Positions 21,539 through 33,659 are shown, numbered from the stretch's first letter. The stretch: DNA of 64,000 nt from Charina bottae (GCA_023362775.1 JALMGJ010000012.1:26815001-26879000), one strand, 5' to 3'. Numbers and translations: made by a program. Notes: generated by a model not told the origin, from the sequence alone.

Positions 21539-22832
21539 ACATACAGTATGAAGAACAAAGGCAACACAGATTTCCATTGTCTGCATGATTTCATAAAGAG
21601 GTAACTTCATAAAGAGGAAACTATCAAACTAAATAGGTGGCCCTTGACTTCTAGTGTACTGTTTTTCATTTATTTTACAAAAAAGATGTTAAAGCCATCT
21701 TCTGGGGGGACCCCAACATACTAAACAGAGCTACAAGACGACAGCCCGTAAACATCAGCAGTCAAAATGAATCACTAGAGTTCTCTTCAAAGCCAACAAT
21801 AATAAGATTATACATACTATTTCCCAGGTTAGACAATTGGAAACAGGACTGCTACATAATGTAGTAGTACAAAGGCTGGACTACAAAGGTTGGGCTAACA
21901 TTTTGAGAACTAAGATTTCATACCAGCCTTTGCTGGCTGTGCTCACATCTACTTCCTCAACCTGGGCGCCCCGCGGATGTGTGGATCAATTTTCAGCGTC
22001 CTTTAACTACCCAGGCTGTAGCTGCAAATTCTGAAAGTTGAAGTCTACACAACTGGAAGAGAAAAGGTTTAGGAAGTCTGACTTAATACATGGTCCATCT
22101 CAAAACTACCATCTCATTCTACTGCATGCAAAGACTAGGTCTAATTCAAAGAGCTTCACTGGCAGTAAATGTGAGTTATACCAAGGTTAAAGCCAAGAGA
22201 GGAAAAAATGGAAATTGTGCCATAAAGAAAGAAAGAGGACCAGCCTTCTGGTGAGTCACCTGTCTCAGGTGGTTATTAAATCAAGAGCAATAATCTATTA
22301 ACAGAATCTTGCTGAATTGTCCCTAGCTAGAAAACATTGGGTGTCTGGTGTGGGCAGATTTAGATACTGTAAATACTATTCAAGCAAAAAAGAACAAACT
22401 TCTCAGGGTCTTCTACTCAGCGAAAGCAATCCTTATTTATAGCAAAGCAGCACCTAAAGATGTTCCTCTAATGAGTTAGCTACATGAAGAAATATTTCCC
22501 AATTAACATTTAATCCACTGAAAACAGATATTTAAGTGGAAATGCTGACAGATTCTTAAAATATAGCATCACCAGCAGGCCAAATTATTTTAAGAGCATC
22601 TCACCTTTCATCTACTCTATTTGTTCCTCAAAAATACTTTGCAGGTGTAATGCGGTAGCCAGAGAAAAGGGAAAAGGTGCTTTCAGGTGAGCAAATGCCA
22701 CACAACTGTTTTTCAATGTGGAAGTGGTTGAGGCACAAAAATTTGCAAATATTGTTTTGTGAGGTGAAAAAAAGAAGTCACCTATTATAATAACCAAGAC
22801 TGTTTTGTCAACTTTTCTAAAAAAATTATTTA
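21539..22832. other. Unassigned intron 1 sequence
   Basis: AT-rich, no exon-like conservation and no repeat recognised. Confidence 0.5.
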
Positions 22833-22985
22833 TTTTCTATCCCTCCTTTATTATTTTTATAAATGACTCAAGGCGACGAACATACCCAATACTCCTTCCT
22901 CCTCCTCTTTTCCCCACAACAGCAACCCTGTGAGGTGAGTTGGGCTGAGAGAGAGTGACTGGCCCAAGGTCACCCAGCCAAACAT
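22833..22985 (-). mobile_element. tRNA-type SINE (102-bp family), 3' half
   Basis: TATTTTCTATCCCTCC, CCTCCTCCTCTTTTCCCCAC, CTGTGAGGTGAGTTGGGCTG and CAAGGTCACCCAGCC complement the tail and one core unit. Confidence 0.85.
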
Positions 22986-23227
22986 AACCCACAGTTCTTG
23001 CTAAAGGACAATTCCTAGAGGAATTGTTGGTAGTCCCCCATTTTTGCTCATGCTGTTGCTTTCCTCTGACTTTATGGAAAAGCATACTTTTGAGAGTTGG
23101 ATTGCCCTTCAGTGTCCCAGAAATTGGTTCTGATGGAGGTCTTCCAGTGGGTTTTTTGTGACTGACGATGGACATTCTCCGCAAGATTTATATGGTACCA
23201 TATATACTGTATATATGCTACTATTTT

Positions 23228-23410
23228 CTATGACAGCTCCATTACTACACTGAGGTGGTCTATCTGCTTTCAGTTATTTTACATTTATCATGGATGTTTT
23301 AAACCTACGCCATGGACATTTTAGTTCTGTATTCTTCCTATTCTTGTGAAGCATTGGGAGTCCCAAGTAGATTATGGTGGTATATACATTGGAATAAATA
23401 AATGCACCAA
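23228..23410 (+). mobile_element. L2 3' UTR fragment
   Basis: TTGTGAAGCATTGGGAGTCC...GGTGGTATATACATTGGAAT plus AATAAATAAA is the L2 terminal hairpin and tail; a second similar terminus (CCTGTAAACTGCTAAGAGTC, GGTGGAATATAAATTTTATA) lies at 23890-24045. Confidence 0.65.
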
Positions 23411-23889
23411 AATCTCACAAGATCTCACCTGAGATTTCAGTGTGCTTGTGCAAGATCTGATGAGACTTCATGAATGATTTTGAAGAAGAGCACTAACATG
23501 CATGAGGTTTAGTAATCTCCTGAGATTTCAGCAGGGGGTTCCAGTAGGCTGTTTCTGGGGAAGGGAGTTCTCCAAGAAGATGGCAATCTTCTCTTCCACT
23601 CCTCGAGACTGTGCCTGGCCTTAAAGTGTTGCTGGTAAATGCCAGGTCTGTCTGAAATAAAGTCATGTCTATTTATGATTTGTTGGTGGATGAACAGGCA
23701 GAGTTTCTTTCTCCCTCCTCTTCTATCCAAGATAATCAAGGCAGGCCAATCCTGAGGTTCTTTCTCATCCCCTCCACTCTTCCAGGGCTAAGCTGATGTT
23801 TATGTAATGCCCTTACACTTACACTCCTTCTTCATATCTGCTATCTCCTTCTGCTATCTCCATACTCCTTTACAAGCTCTTCTGGAGGG

Positions 23890-24045
23890 CACAGGGGGTG
23901 GGGAAAACACTATGATTAAGGTTGATTTTGTATGTTGTATTATTTTAGGTCAACCATGGATGTTTTCATTGTCTATTGTACTTCCTGTAAACTGCTAAGA
24001 GTCCTTTGAGATTGTGGTGGAATATAAATTTTATAAATATTTTAA
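23890..24045 (+). mobile_element. L2 3' terminus
   Basis: Second L2-type end, GTAAACTGCTAAGAGTCC with a pairing GGTGGAATATAAA strand. Confidence 0.65.
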
Positions 24046-24115
24046 AGATATTACAGGCATACTCTAGAATAGGCACAGAGCCTGGAAAGCAACATTATCA
24101 TTTTTTGTTGTGGAT

Positions 24116-24116
<1 letters not shown>

Positions 24117-24148
<32 letters not shown>
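24117..24148 (+). repeat. (AC)n microsatellite
   Basis: Sixteen AC dinucleotides. Nearby are (GAG)n at 24341-24363 and (ATTG)n at 24418-24440. Confidence 0.95.
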
Positions 24149-24150
<2 letters not shown>

Positions 24151-24779
24151 TAAAAATAGATTCTTTCCATTATAAAGGTAAATCAATTAATATTAAGTTC
24201 CTACATAATAGCTTATGTTATTTCTTTTGTTGAAACCAATGTTTTTCTGCATAGTTATGGTTAGTCCCCCCCATCCAACAAGAATATTTCTTAAGCTCTG
24301 CAAGGAAAAACACCACCCATTTTGTTTTTAGAAGAAGAGGAGGAGGAGGAGGAGGAGGAGGAGATGATTCCAAAAACACCAAATTCTTCTGAAATGCCTA
24401 TCTCAGGTCTTTCCTTCTTGATTGATTGATTGATTGATTGGCCGCCCAACTCCAGGTAAACTCTTGCTTACCTAACAAGTTTTTCCTCTTATTTGGGCCA
24501 AATGGGCTCATTGTCTACCTAACTTGCAATATTTTTTAGGGCTCTACAGCCCTGCGATGCTTGGAGAGGAAAGCAGGTGCGCATTACCAGGAAGAAACCC
24601 AACCGCTTTAAAGAACTGCAGACAGGAGTCACGTGCACACACCAATGCACTTTTGGGGAATCAAATCCAAAGCATGGCACAGCCGTAATGTTTTTTTTAC
24701 TCAAGGATGCTCCAAAAGAACAGCCCCTACAATTATCTATCAGCCACTCCTTTTTGCAATGCAGTGCGGAAAATGATCA

Positions 24780-24830
24780 CAGAGTCATCCAGTTGGAAGG
24801 GATCTTTGAGGTCACTGCAGGATCCACGAG
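24780..24830 (-). mobile_element. CR1 3' end, very short
   Basis: CACAGAGTCATCCAGTTGGA and GGATCTTTGAGGTCAC are the CR1 terminal complement, directly followed by a family A MITE. Confidence 0.7.
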
Positions 24831-24832
24831 AG

Positions 24833-24909
24833 CAGTGTTTCTCAACCTCGGCAACTTTAAGTTGTGTGGACTTCAACTCCCAGAATTCCGCAGCCAGAAA
24901 GACTGGCTG
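24833..24909. mobile_element. hAT MITE family A, one arm
   Basis: CAGTGTTTCTCAACCTCGGC to CCAGAATTCCGCAGCC; the second arm is lost. Confidence 0.8.
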
Positions 24910-25100
24910 CATGTGTGGATTACATCACCCATATCCCAAACCACACTTTCTTCAAACTTGTCTTCCCTACTGGGTTCACTCGTGTCAATGTCTCTTCAGT
25001 ATAAGCAAGCTTGAGCTGAATAATTCGTCCTTTACTGTTCTTTTATGTTGATGGGTTTTATTGACACGCCCCACCCTGGGATCTACAGATTGTTATAGAC

Positions 25101-25371
25101 CAGAGCTTTCCAAACTGTGTGTCGCGACACAAAAGTGTGTCGCCACACAGAGTCTGGTGTGTCGCCACACAACCCGGAAGCGCTGATCATCATCAGCGCT
25201 TCCGGGTTTTCCCGCGGAGACACACCAATGGCGGCGCGCAAAAACCTGAAAGCGGCAGCAGCGCTTCCGGGTTTTTGCGCGCTGCCGCAATGGCGGCACT
25301 CCCGGGTTTTCCCGCGGCGACACACCAACGGCGGTTGGTGTGTCACCGCGGGAAAACTTTGGAAAGCCCTG
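25101..25371. mobile_element. hAT element family C
   Basis: CAGAGCTTTCCAAACTGTG to TTTGGAAAGCCCTG with perfect TTATAGAC duplications. Internally nested CpG-rich palindromes (GCGCTTCCGGGTTTTCCCGC-type) recur. Open frames of 76-110 codons in four phases are artefacts. Confidence 0.93.
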
Positions 25372-25390
25372 TTATAGACTATGAGGTAAA

Positions 25391-25710
25391 AAAAAGGTAA
25401 AGGTTCCCCCCACACATTTGTGCAGTCATGTCCGACTCTAGGGGTCAGTGCTCATCTCCGTTTGTTAGCCGAAGAGCCAGCGTTGTCCGAAGATGCTTCT
25501 GCGGTCATCGCGGAACGCTGTTACCTACCCACTGAAGTGGTACCTATTAATCTACTTGCATTTGCATGCTTTTGAATTGCTAGGTTGGCAAGAGCTGGGG
25601 CAAGTGCGGGAGCTCACTCTGTCACGCGGGGCTAGGGATTCGAACCTCCGAACTTGCGATCTTCTGATCGACAAGCCTGGCGTCTTACCCGCTGAGCCAC
25701 CACGCCCTTT
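25391..25710 (-). mobile_element. Sauria SINE
   Basis: Complement from GGTAAAGGTTCCCCCCAC to the head CTGAGCCACCACGCCC; short internal deletion near 25510 (TGCGGTCATCGCGGAACG). Confidence 0.92.
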
Positions 25711-26065
25711 ACTATGAGAGCAGCATCTTAATAACCAATTTCACCACCTTTAATTTTGTTTGCTTTTATTTGACTATTATCATAAGAGTACGGGGTTCAC
25801 TTCAAGTAGACTGTGTTCTTTTTTTGCTAAGCAAAATTCTGCTGAAAAGGTTTAGTTTCTATTCTATTTTAAAATGTCTGGGTTGGTTTTTTTTTTTTTG
25901 AATGACCCAATCATTTTCTAACCAGAACTTCTTTTTAAAAAGAAATGTCTTAAAAGCTGCCATTGAGAAACAGGGAGCTGCAATCTTGATTTGAGCCTTG
26001 GCAAGTAAGGAACAAGGAAAAATGGGGCACCGATCATGGTGGCTAATAGCAATTCGGTATTAAAA

Positions 26066-26225
26066 TATTTCAGCTGATGACTTTGGGCCAGTCTCTCTCT
26101 CTCCCCCCATCCGACCCACCTCGCAGGGTTGTCGTCGTGGGGAAAACAGGAGGCGAGAGCATTATGTAAGCCACCTTGAGTTGTGCAAAATAAAGGTGGG
26201 CTACAAATCTAATCTTAATAATTAT
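26066..26225 (+). mobile_element. Old tRNA-type SINE, 3' half
   Basis: GACTTTGGGCCAGTCTCTCT, CCTCGCAGGGTTGTCGTCGT, GGGGAAAACAGGAGGCGAGA and a CCACCTTGAGTTGTGC tail. Confidence 0.75.
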
Positions 26226-26235
26226 TAATAGTTAA

Positions 26236-26445
26236 TAAGCATGCAAATGCAAGTAGATTAATAGGTACCACTTCGGTGGGTAGGTAACAGCGTTCCACGC
26301 GCGTCATGCGGCCACATGACCGTGGAAGCGTCTTCGGACAACGCTGGCTCTTCGGCTAACAAACGGAGATGAGCACCGTCCCCTAGAGTCGGACACGACT
26401 GCACAAATGTGTGGGGGGAACCTTTACCATTTTTACCTTTACAAT
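26236..26445 (+). mobile_element. Sauria SINE, 5'-truncated
   Basis: Begins in the body (AAGCATGCAAATGCAAGTAG) and ends AGAGTCGGACACGACTGCAC... CCTTTACC. The tRNA-like head is absent. Confidence 0.92.
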
Positions 26446-26741
26446 AATAATAATAAAAAATGCAAATAAAAAGCAAAGCATCCTTCAAGTTGCATTCAAC
26501 TGCTAGTAACGTCGTGGACGCATCTGTGATAAGCTATTGTTGTCTTTCCAGGATTTGGGCTTTGGTGGGTTTCTGTTTTTTGTTTTTTTTTACTTCCCAG
26601 TATATTCTACCACCTTGTAATCATCTAGCAGTCTTCTATCCAAGAAAGGAAGTGCCTTGCCACTGCCCTCTTTGGAGACATTTTTCCCAACAAGGCCATT
26701 TGTGCAGAGGGAGGGTTTTAAAAAAAAGCCATGTGTTACAT

Positions 26742-26874
26742 CAGCATTGATCAACCTTGGTGACTAAGATAGGTGGACTTCAACCCCCAGAATTCCACAG
26801 TCAGCTGTGCTGGCTGGGGAATTCTGGGAGTTGAAGTCCACGTATCTTAAAGTCGCCAAGGTTGAGAAACGCTC
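26742..26874. mobile_element. hAT MITE family A
   Basis: Palindrome with degenerate ends CAGCATTGATCAACC and GGTTGAGAAACGCTC; flanks TGTTACAT / TGTTAAAT. Confidence 0.85.
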
Positions 26875-27875
26875 TGTTAAATTGTTAAAGCATTCATTCC
26901 TCTCTGCTGTCCTCTATCCTTAGTGCTCTTTGTTGGAAATAAAATAAATGGAGACATCTGATCCTGACGTCTGTCCTGGCCCTGAGCTGGGCCGCCTGCC
27001 ACAGCCAATGCCAGATCCTTGACCATCCTTGGCAGTGTCACAGAGAGGGGGGAAATTACTCAGGGGCTGTTTTCAAATTAGTTCTGTGTGCCTTACAGCT
27101 CCCTGTGTGGTAAGGACAGGCACACCCTGGCCACCCACAGGTTCCTGCCCTGCTGGGCTTTCAGCTTTCTCATTTTCCTCCTTTAATTAAAAACAACGTC
27201 ATGGGGATGCGGCCTGACATAAATCAATGCATCTCCCTTCTGGACGATCACCTCCAGGCATCACCTAAATTCTCAAAGGTATACTTAGGAAATGAAGCTG
27301 GCTGCGGCTCTGGGTTTGTTCTGGAGGCCTGGCCAGTCATTAAATCAGAAAAGCAAGAAAGTGAAATGCAAGCCCAGAGAGATCTATAGAGAAATGAAGC
27401 TCAGATGTGCAGGATCCGAGAAAACCAATGTTATCCCCTCCCTCGATGATGAGAAAGCAGGTTCTCACGTTTCTTTCCACCATGGAACTCTTACAAATTT
27501 GCTTTGAGGCTTTGGATGCGGGAGGCATTTTGTGCTCATTTACATCCGTTTGTGGATGTGCAAACTGGTCCTTGATGGAAATAAAGCAGCTAAGGAAAAG
27601 TTAAGTATGGCAAATAGTAGGCAATATTCTCCTGGGGGCTTGAAGGAACCATGCTGAGTAACCTCACAGTTTGCATTCTGGCCAAGGGGTTCTTTGTAAC
27701 TGGTCATGCTACCGTGGCACCCATTTTGTGAGTACGCCAATGAAACACTCTCAAAATCCCATTTGCCCAAAGATGTGGCCTTAATTCCATCTTGGCTGCC
27801 AACTCCAGACCTGGAGTGCGGGATAACAGAGCGCCCACTCATTTCCAAATGGGAAAAAATAGTTACAAACATGAA
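26875..27875. other. Unassigned intron 1 sequence
   Basis: About 1 kb of moderately GC-rich unique DNA. A 110-codon minus frame at 27540-27872 has no recognised domain. Confidence 0.45.
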
Positions 27876-27879
27876 AATG

Positions 27880-28011
27880 GCATATTGTGTTTTATCATGG
27901 TTTTTATTGTGAACTGCCCAGGGTCCTCCGTTGGAGGAGATGGGCGGTAATATAAATCTAAATATTACATATCTATATATCTATATATAATATATCTATA
28001 TATATCTACTA

Positions 28012-28065
<54 letters not shown>

Positions 28066-28105
28066 ATTTAGATTTATATTACCGCCCATCTCCTCCAACG
28101 GATTA
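27880..28105. repeat. Inverted L2 ends flanking (ATCT)n
   Basis: An L2 3' end (27880-27963) and an exact 37-bp inverted copy of its last part (left arm 27927-27963, right arm 28066-28102; GGAGATGGGCGGTAATATAA and complement) enclose about 100 bp of ATAT/ATCT repeat. Confidence 0.9.
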
Positions 28106-28236
28106 TATATAATCTCCCCAGGTAGCCAAATCTATATCCGGTCTTCTCAGTTGAAAACATAATTTCTCTACCTTCCTGTGTCACCAGAACATGATGTTGA
28201 GGAGGCTCTGCTTTGGGGAGAAGATGCAGCTAACAC

Positions 28237-28343
28237 AGTGTTTCTCAACCTTGGCAACTTTAAGCTGTATGGACATGGCAGGCTGGGGAATTCTGGGAGT
28301 TGAAGTCCATACAGCTTAAAGTTGCCAAGGTTGAGAAACATTG
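28237..28343. mobile_element. hAT MITE family A
   Basis: CAGTGTTTCTCAACCTTGGC to GGTTGAGAAACATTG with AGCTAACA / AACTAACA flanks; the two arms differ by an internal deletion. Confidence 0.9.
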
Positions 28344-28424
28344 AACTAACAAAATGCCTATTTCTATTAATGGTGACCACACAGCCTCTGTTGCCTTTGG
28401 TGCCCTTCCGTCAGCCTGCCCTGG

Positions 28425-28533
28425 CCCGCTGCAGATGTGTTGGGACTGCGATACCCAGAATCCCCAGACAGCATGGGTATTGGAGTTACAACCCAAACAC
28501 ATCTGGAGGCATCTGGTTGAGGAACACTGCCTC
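28425..28533. mobile_element. Old hAT-like MITE (ACAACTCCCAG type)
   Basis: CAGATGTGTTGGGACTGCGA with complement-like CCAAACACATCTGGAGG arm and GTTGAGGAACACTG end. Similar old copies at 41673-41782 and 46568-46760. Confidence 0.55.
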
Positions 28534-29707
28534 AGGAGAAGATAGCCAAGCTGGGATTTTCTCTGATGTTTGCTGAAGGAATATTTCCTCCTTAAACTGA
28601 ACCATCAACCTCAGCAGAGTCGAATCTGGAATTAATTTAATAGCGGAAGCTAGTCTGTTTTTGCTCCTGGAGGAAAACGAGGCATTGAGAAGATGCCAGT
28701 TCTGCCTTAGCTCTCTCTCTAGGCCACATCTGCATTTGAACAGTTTCCCCAGCAGCGAATCAGAACAAACGTGTTGCTTAGGTCAGAAAGAGCTGCTGGA
28801 GCCAGAGAGAGAAGATGTCAACCTGCGCTGGTCACACACTTTCTGATGTTTCTCATTTCTGCACCGGAGTATCAAATCTCTCCAAAACAAAACAACAACA
28901 ACACACACACACCTTGTTTTCTGGCCTACATCTATAGTTCAGAGTAGGACAGAACATAATAAATCGGTTTGCTATACAACGCATGTCAAGGCTTCTGGCC
29001 AGCAACGACAAATGCAACTTGAATGAGATGCTGCAAATTCTCCTCTGAGCAAACAGCACCAAGGACTTGCACCAACCACATCTTGGTGAACGGCAGGGAG
29101 TTCAGGAGCCACCCATGCACGCATGAAGCCAAGGCTGCAAGAAAGGGCTCACGGTTTGGATCATGCCCAGCTAATTGTCTTGATAAAACGCAGGCCTACG
29201 GGCACCTAGTAACTGGGTTTGGGTACCCCCTGCACTGTAACACACCGCTGGTATTTACAACACATTCCAGAGCAGCAGAGTGGAGCAAAACAGCGTGGCT
29301 GTCTCAAGTGCAAAAGTGTGTGTGTGTGTGTGTGTGATGATACGTAGACCAGAAAGCCAAAAATAGGCTGGGTCAGCCATGCTAGGCATCCAACTGATCT
29401 TCTGCCATTTTTAACAAGGCAGTTTCCATACCAGGTGTGAAAAAATATAAAGTGCTGCCCATTTTACAGCAGCTTTTGGAATTTCAAGACACATTATACA
29501 TACCCACCCCATTGAACAAGCCAGTTGCTATTTTTGTTCAACGGTGAGCTCTGCCCAGAGGGCTTACTACCAATGCCATTTCACAGACAAGAAGCAGACT
29601 GCGTCGCAACAGCCAGGCTGGCATTACTAATGTAACTGAGCCAAAGTGGGGAAAAAGAACAGGAGGACTGGAAGGTCCATGACTTCTGACTTGGTTTTAC
29701 CTTACCA
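28534..29707. other. Unassigned intron 1 sequence
   Basis: Unique-looking; contains (AC)n at 28899-28911 and (TG)n at 29317-29336. No exon recognised. Confidence 0.5.
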
Positions 29708-30016
29708 CAGCCTTTCTTAACTTTTTGACCCTGGAGGAACCCTTGAAATATTTTTCAGGCCTTGGGGAACCCCTGCACATTCAGGCTCAAATACAGGCCA
29801 GAAGTTGCAAAATTATTATATTTGTTTCATGGGTAGGCCTGTATATATGCATTAACAGTGTTCTGAAACTAAAAATAAAGAATGAAACTTACCTCTTTAA
29901 TGTGAAGTTGCGCGAATTTGAAATAATTTTTAAAATAAATCGTGATCTCCCAGGGAACCCCTAGTGGCCTCTCGTGGAACCCGAGGGTGCCACGGAACCC
30001 TGGCTGAGAAACCCTG
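29708..30016 (-). mobile_element. hAT MITE family B
   Basis: Complement of the 9311 element: CAGCCTTTCTTAACTTTTTG to GGCTGAGAAACCCTG. No clear flanking duplication remains. Confidence 0.85.
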
Positions 30017-30402
30017 CCATCTGTCTGCTGCTTATTAACGTAAGAAGCTGTTTGAAGTTATGCCCTTTTTACTGTGATGCTATCCCAAATTTTTTGGCGT
30101 TCCACGTAAACTACCACTTTAAATCTTTGGCATAAATCTCTTTGCTGTAATCTAAACAGAACAGGTCATTAAGAAATTAAAGACTGATCTTGCTAGATGA
30201 GAAAGAAGCTGGATGGACATTCGTTTTTGCTTGCCACTCTGGCCCAAGGCTCCACCTGCTGTCTATTTGGCAATACACCCCTAGTTATAATGCAGGCTTT
30301 CTGGAAAGTAGGCTTTTGCCCTTAGCGTGCACACTTTTAAAATTAATCCTCATAGGTGGCTATGCTAAGCTGAAACTCAACAAACCACATTATAGTTTAG
30401 TG

Positions 30403-30482
30403 CAGTGTTTCTCATGCTGGCTGGGGGAATTCTGGGAGTTGAAGTCCCCGCATCTTAAAGTTGCTGAGGTTGAGAAACACAG
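30403..30482. mobile_element. hAT MITE family A, internally deleted
   Basis: CAGTGTTTCTCATGCTGGCT to GGTTGAGAAACACAG, only 80 bp, yet with a perfect GTTTAGTG duplication. Confidence 0.9.
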
Positions 30483-30533
30483 GTTTAGTGGGTCACGTGA
30501 ACGCAATCTCTCCCTGATCTGAATCTTCTAAGA

Positions 30534-31160
30534 CATAGCTTTCCAAACTGTGTGTCGCGACACTTTAGTGCAGGGCTTTCCAAAGTGCTGCCGCTGGCAA
30601 CACACCAGCGGCGGCGGCAGTGCGGCGGCGTGCGTGTGCACGGCGGCGGCACGGGGGGGGCGTGCGGCGGTGCGGGGGGTGTGCGGCGGCGCACGTGTGC
30701 ACGGCAGCGCCGCGGGGGGGGCGCGCGGCAGCGCGCGGGTAAACGGTGGCAGCCTCCACTAAAACGCGGAACCACTGATCCCGCGCCGCTGCTGCTGCCG
30801 CCGTGCACGCGCACCCCGCCACTTCCGGGTGGTGTGGCGACACACCACGCTGTGCGTGGCGACACACTTTTGTGTCACGACACACAGTTTGGAAAGCTCT
30901 GCTTTAGTGTGTCGCAACACAGTTTAGTGTGTTGCGAAGCAGCGGCGCGGTGGCGCGCGGCGGTGGCAGTGTGTATGGCAGTGGCGGCAGCAACGACAGC
31001 AGCGGCGCACCATCAGCGCTTCTGCGTTTTAGCGAGGCCGCTGCTGCTGCCGCACACACCCCCACACCGCCGCCGTGCACATGCGTGCACCCCCGCGTTC
31101 CCCAGCACCGCCGCTGCCGCCGTTGGTGTGTCGCCAACGGCGGCACTTCGGAAAGCACTG
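30534..31160. mobile_element. hAT element family C, outer copy
   Basis: CATAGCTTTCCAAACTGTG at 30534 and TTCGGAAAGCACTG ending 31160, flanked by TTCTAAGA / TTCTGAGG. It is interrupted by a second family C element at 30571-30901. The 204-codon frame across it is a GC-repeat artefact. Confidence 0.85.
30571..30901. mobile_element. hAT element family C, nested inner copy
   Basis: CAGGGCTTTCCAAAGTGCTG to GTTTGGAAAGCTCTG, perfect CTTTAGTG duplication inside the outer element. Very CGG/GCG-rich. Confidence 0.92.
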
Positions 31161-32079
31161 TTCTGAGGTCTTGTACCTGCTGCTCTGTGCCTGCTCCAAA
31201 TTATTTCAAGCAGTGCAATATCCTGGGCATTACAATGAGCTTTTTTGTTTGTTTGTTTAGATTAGTGTTTCTTCAACTTTTTGCTCTCAGGATCCCTTCC
31301 CATTTTTAAAAATTATGGAGGACCCCAAAGAGCTTTTGTTTGTATGGGTTGTATCAGTGTTTCTGAATCTCGGCATTATTTGACAGATTAAACGAGGCAC
31401 AATGGTTATACAGACCATCTTAAAATCCTGTTTGGGGTGAGGATTCAACACAGCTTCCACCACAAATCGCACACAGTGAGCAACTAGGTCTGAGGAACAA
31501 CCAAACCGACAGAACAGACAGTTGTAATGACAAAACTTTGGGCTTACATCTGCATATGTAGCACATGCTATGCCAGCTGGAATTACAGTACAAAGATAGG
31601 GTGAGTTAGGTCCATGCCTAATGTATACACTGAATAATGTATAGACTTACTTACAAATGTATAGACTTACAAAGGACATCTCCCTTCACACAGATGCCAA
31701 GAACAGCACCTTCCAAATGTCAGATGAGAAGAGCCAGGAAATTACATAAGCAAGGATTTAGGAAAAGATTGAGGAAAGGGAAGGTGAGGATTTAAAACAA
31801 GACTGGAGAAAATCCAAATTTCATGTTCAAGATGACCAAAAAATAAAAAATCTTCACAAAAGTCGATCAAGGGTGGAGAGACTATCATAGTGCTATGAGG
31901 TCATTATTGGGGGTGACTCAGAATATCTGGTCCATTTCTCTCATTTTCCATGGAGGGGGGTTGAGAACTTTATTCAAAGCTCAATTAACATATATTAGTT
32001 CTTTTTTTAAAAAGGAGAAAATTGCATGACTGTTCTTCAGTTTGTTGCCCAATTTCAGGATCATGATCATGATCTTGGA
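31161..32079. other. Unassigned intron 1 sequence
   Basis: 31260-31345 (TTCTTCAACTTTTTGCTCTC...GACCCCAAAGAGCTTTTG) resembles part of another vertebrate hAT MITE but only one end is visible. The rest is unassigned. Confidence 0.4.
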
Positions 32080-32214
32080 CAGTGTTTCTCAACCTTGGCA
32101 ACTTTAAGATGTGTGGACTTGAATTTCCGCAATTCCCCAGCCAGCCACACTGGCTGGGGAATTCTGGGAGTTGAAGTCCTCACATCTTAAAGTTGCCAAG
32201 GTTGAGAAACACTG
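32080..32214. mobile_element. hAT MITE family A
   Basis: CAGTGTTTCTCAACCTTGGC to GGTTGAGAAACACTG with a perfect ATCTTGGA duplication. Confidence 0.93.
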
Positions 32215-32290
32215 ATCTTGGAGGAGAAACTGGGAAAAAAAGAAGACCTGAAGACTGCATATGCCAGTTAGTTTAGCAAAAAGGTGGTAT

Positions 32291-32628
32291 GAGGGGCGTG
32301 GTGGCTCAGTGGGTAAGACACCAGGCTTGTTGATCGGAAGATCGCAAGTTCGGAGGTTCGAATCCCTAGCCCCGCGTGACGGAGTGAGCACCCGCACTCG
32401 CCCCAGCTCTTGCCAACCTAGCAATTCGAAAGCATGCAAATGCAAGTAGATGAATAGGTACCACTTTGGTGGGAAGGTAACAGCGTTCCGCGCGCGTCAT
32501 GCCGGCCACATGACCGCGGAAGCGTCTTCGGACAACGCTGGCTCTTGGGCTAACAAACGGAGATGAGCACTGGCCCCTAGAGTCAGACACGACTACACAA
32601 ATGTGCGGGGGGAACCTTTACCTTTTTA
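32291..32628 (+). mobile_element. Sauria SINE, full length
   Basis: GAGGGGCGTGGTGGCTCAGT head, GGTTCGAATCCC B box at 32356-32367, tail AGAGTCAGACACGACTACAC and CCTTTACCTTTTTA. Confidence 0.93.
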
Positions 32629-33659
32629 GTATGACTTGCTTACTAATCCATAGCTAAAACAAAAGACACCTTTACATGATACATAAACTCAAGACAGCAC
32701 AACAAAGCAAGGCAAATTATTCTGAAATTGGCAGGACTTCTTGGGGAACTGAGTTGATTTTTCCTTCTGTTTGCCACAAGAACAAAATTGAGGGAGGCCT
32801 TTGCCAAGCAGCAAACACAAGAAAAATATTCCTACTTGCTCAGCTGAACTAGGTGGTTCCTATTCCCATGTAAACGCCCAAAGGACTTCTAGTCTTGTTC
32901 ATTAATGTGCCAGCCAGAGTTTCCTCCAGTTCCGTTCCACCAATGGAGAACCTTCAATGTCCAAAGGCCTTGATTTTCTAGAAAGAAGGTACTTCACTGC
33001 TGACATTCATCTTCTAAAGCAGAAGCCACCAGAGCTGTCACTCTTGTCCACATCTTCCTTGAATTCTGGGCAGCATCTTCTGCCACGTTTCAGCTGCTTT
33101 TTTTAAATTATTTGCACCCCCTCCCATTCCTTCACTCTGGCTGCCAACAGTGTCTTCACTGGCAATAATCTGGTGGGGGGGGGCTTTTCCTCTTTCTATG
33201 TAAATTAAGCACGTAGCTAATTTAGATTACAGTTTGTGTGGAAGGCAAGTGTGCCACTGAGATTTAGTGGGAAAGGTGGCTGGCAAAGGTGGGGTGGGGA
33301 TAGCTGCAAAGAAGAGAAGAGCTTTAGGGCCAGATGAGGTGTTGGGCCCACAATACAGCTTATCTGGTTTTCTTCTTCACTTGGTGAGTTAAGGGGACCC
33401 AGCCACTGCAGTTTGCAAACCATAGTTAATGGCTTAGTGTTATGGGTGAACCTAGCCGGCAATGATTCATTCAATAAACTAGAGTTAAATATATTACGGC
33501 TTAGGACAATGTGTGAATCCAACTCTCTAGCAGTTTCTGATAGCATGCTTGCCTGCAGATCTGGGTTAAGTGCACATGGCACATTTGCTCTCACCATGTG
33601 CGGCTCTTTAACCAAAGTTTCAGGCTTAAATAAATCATCTCTGATCATGGTCACCTGGT
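32629..33659. other. Unassigned intron 1 sequence
   Basis: A 145-codon minus frame at 33217-33654 lies directly left of a BovB insertion; it shows no domain and looks accidental. Confidence 0.45.

Noticed and set aside
27985..28065. CRISPR-like regular repeat
   Set aside because: It is an ATCT microsatellite; the DNA is a vertebrate genome.
30552..31166. 204-codon + frame and several 84-126 codon frames
   Set aside because: They lie inside nested GC-rich hAT elements with defined ends and duplications; composition explains the frames.
32356..32370. tRNA gene from the B box GGTTCGAATCCC
   Set aside because: It is the head of a Sauria SINE; no cloverleaf or acceptor stem.
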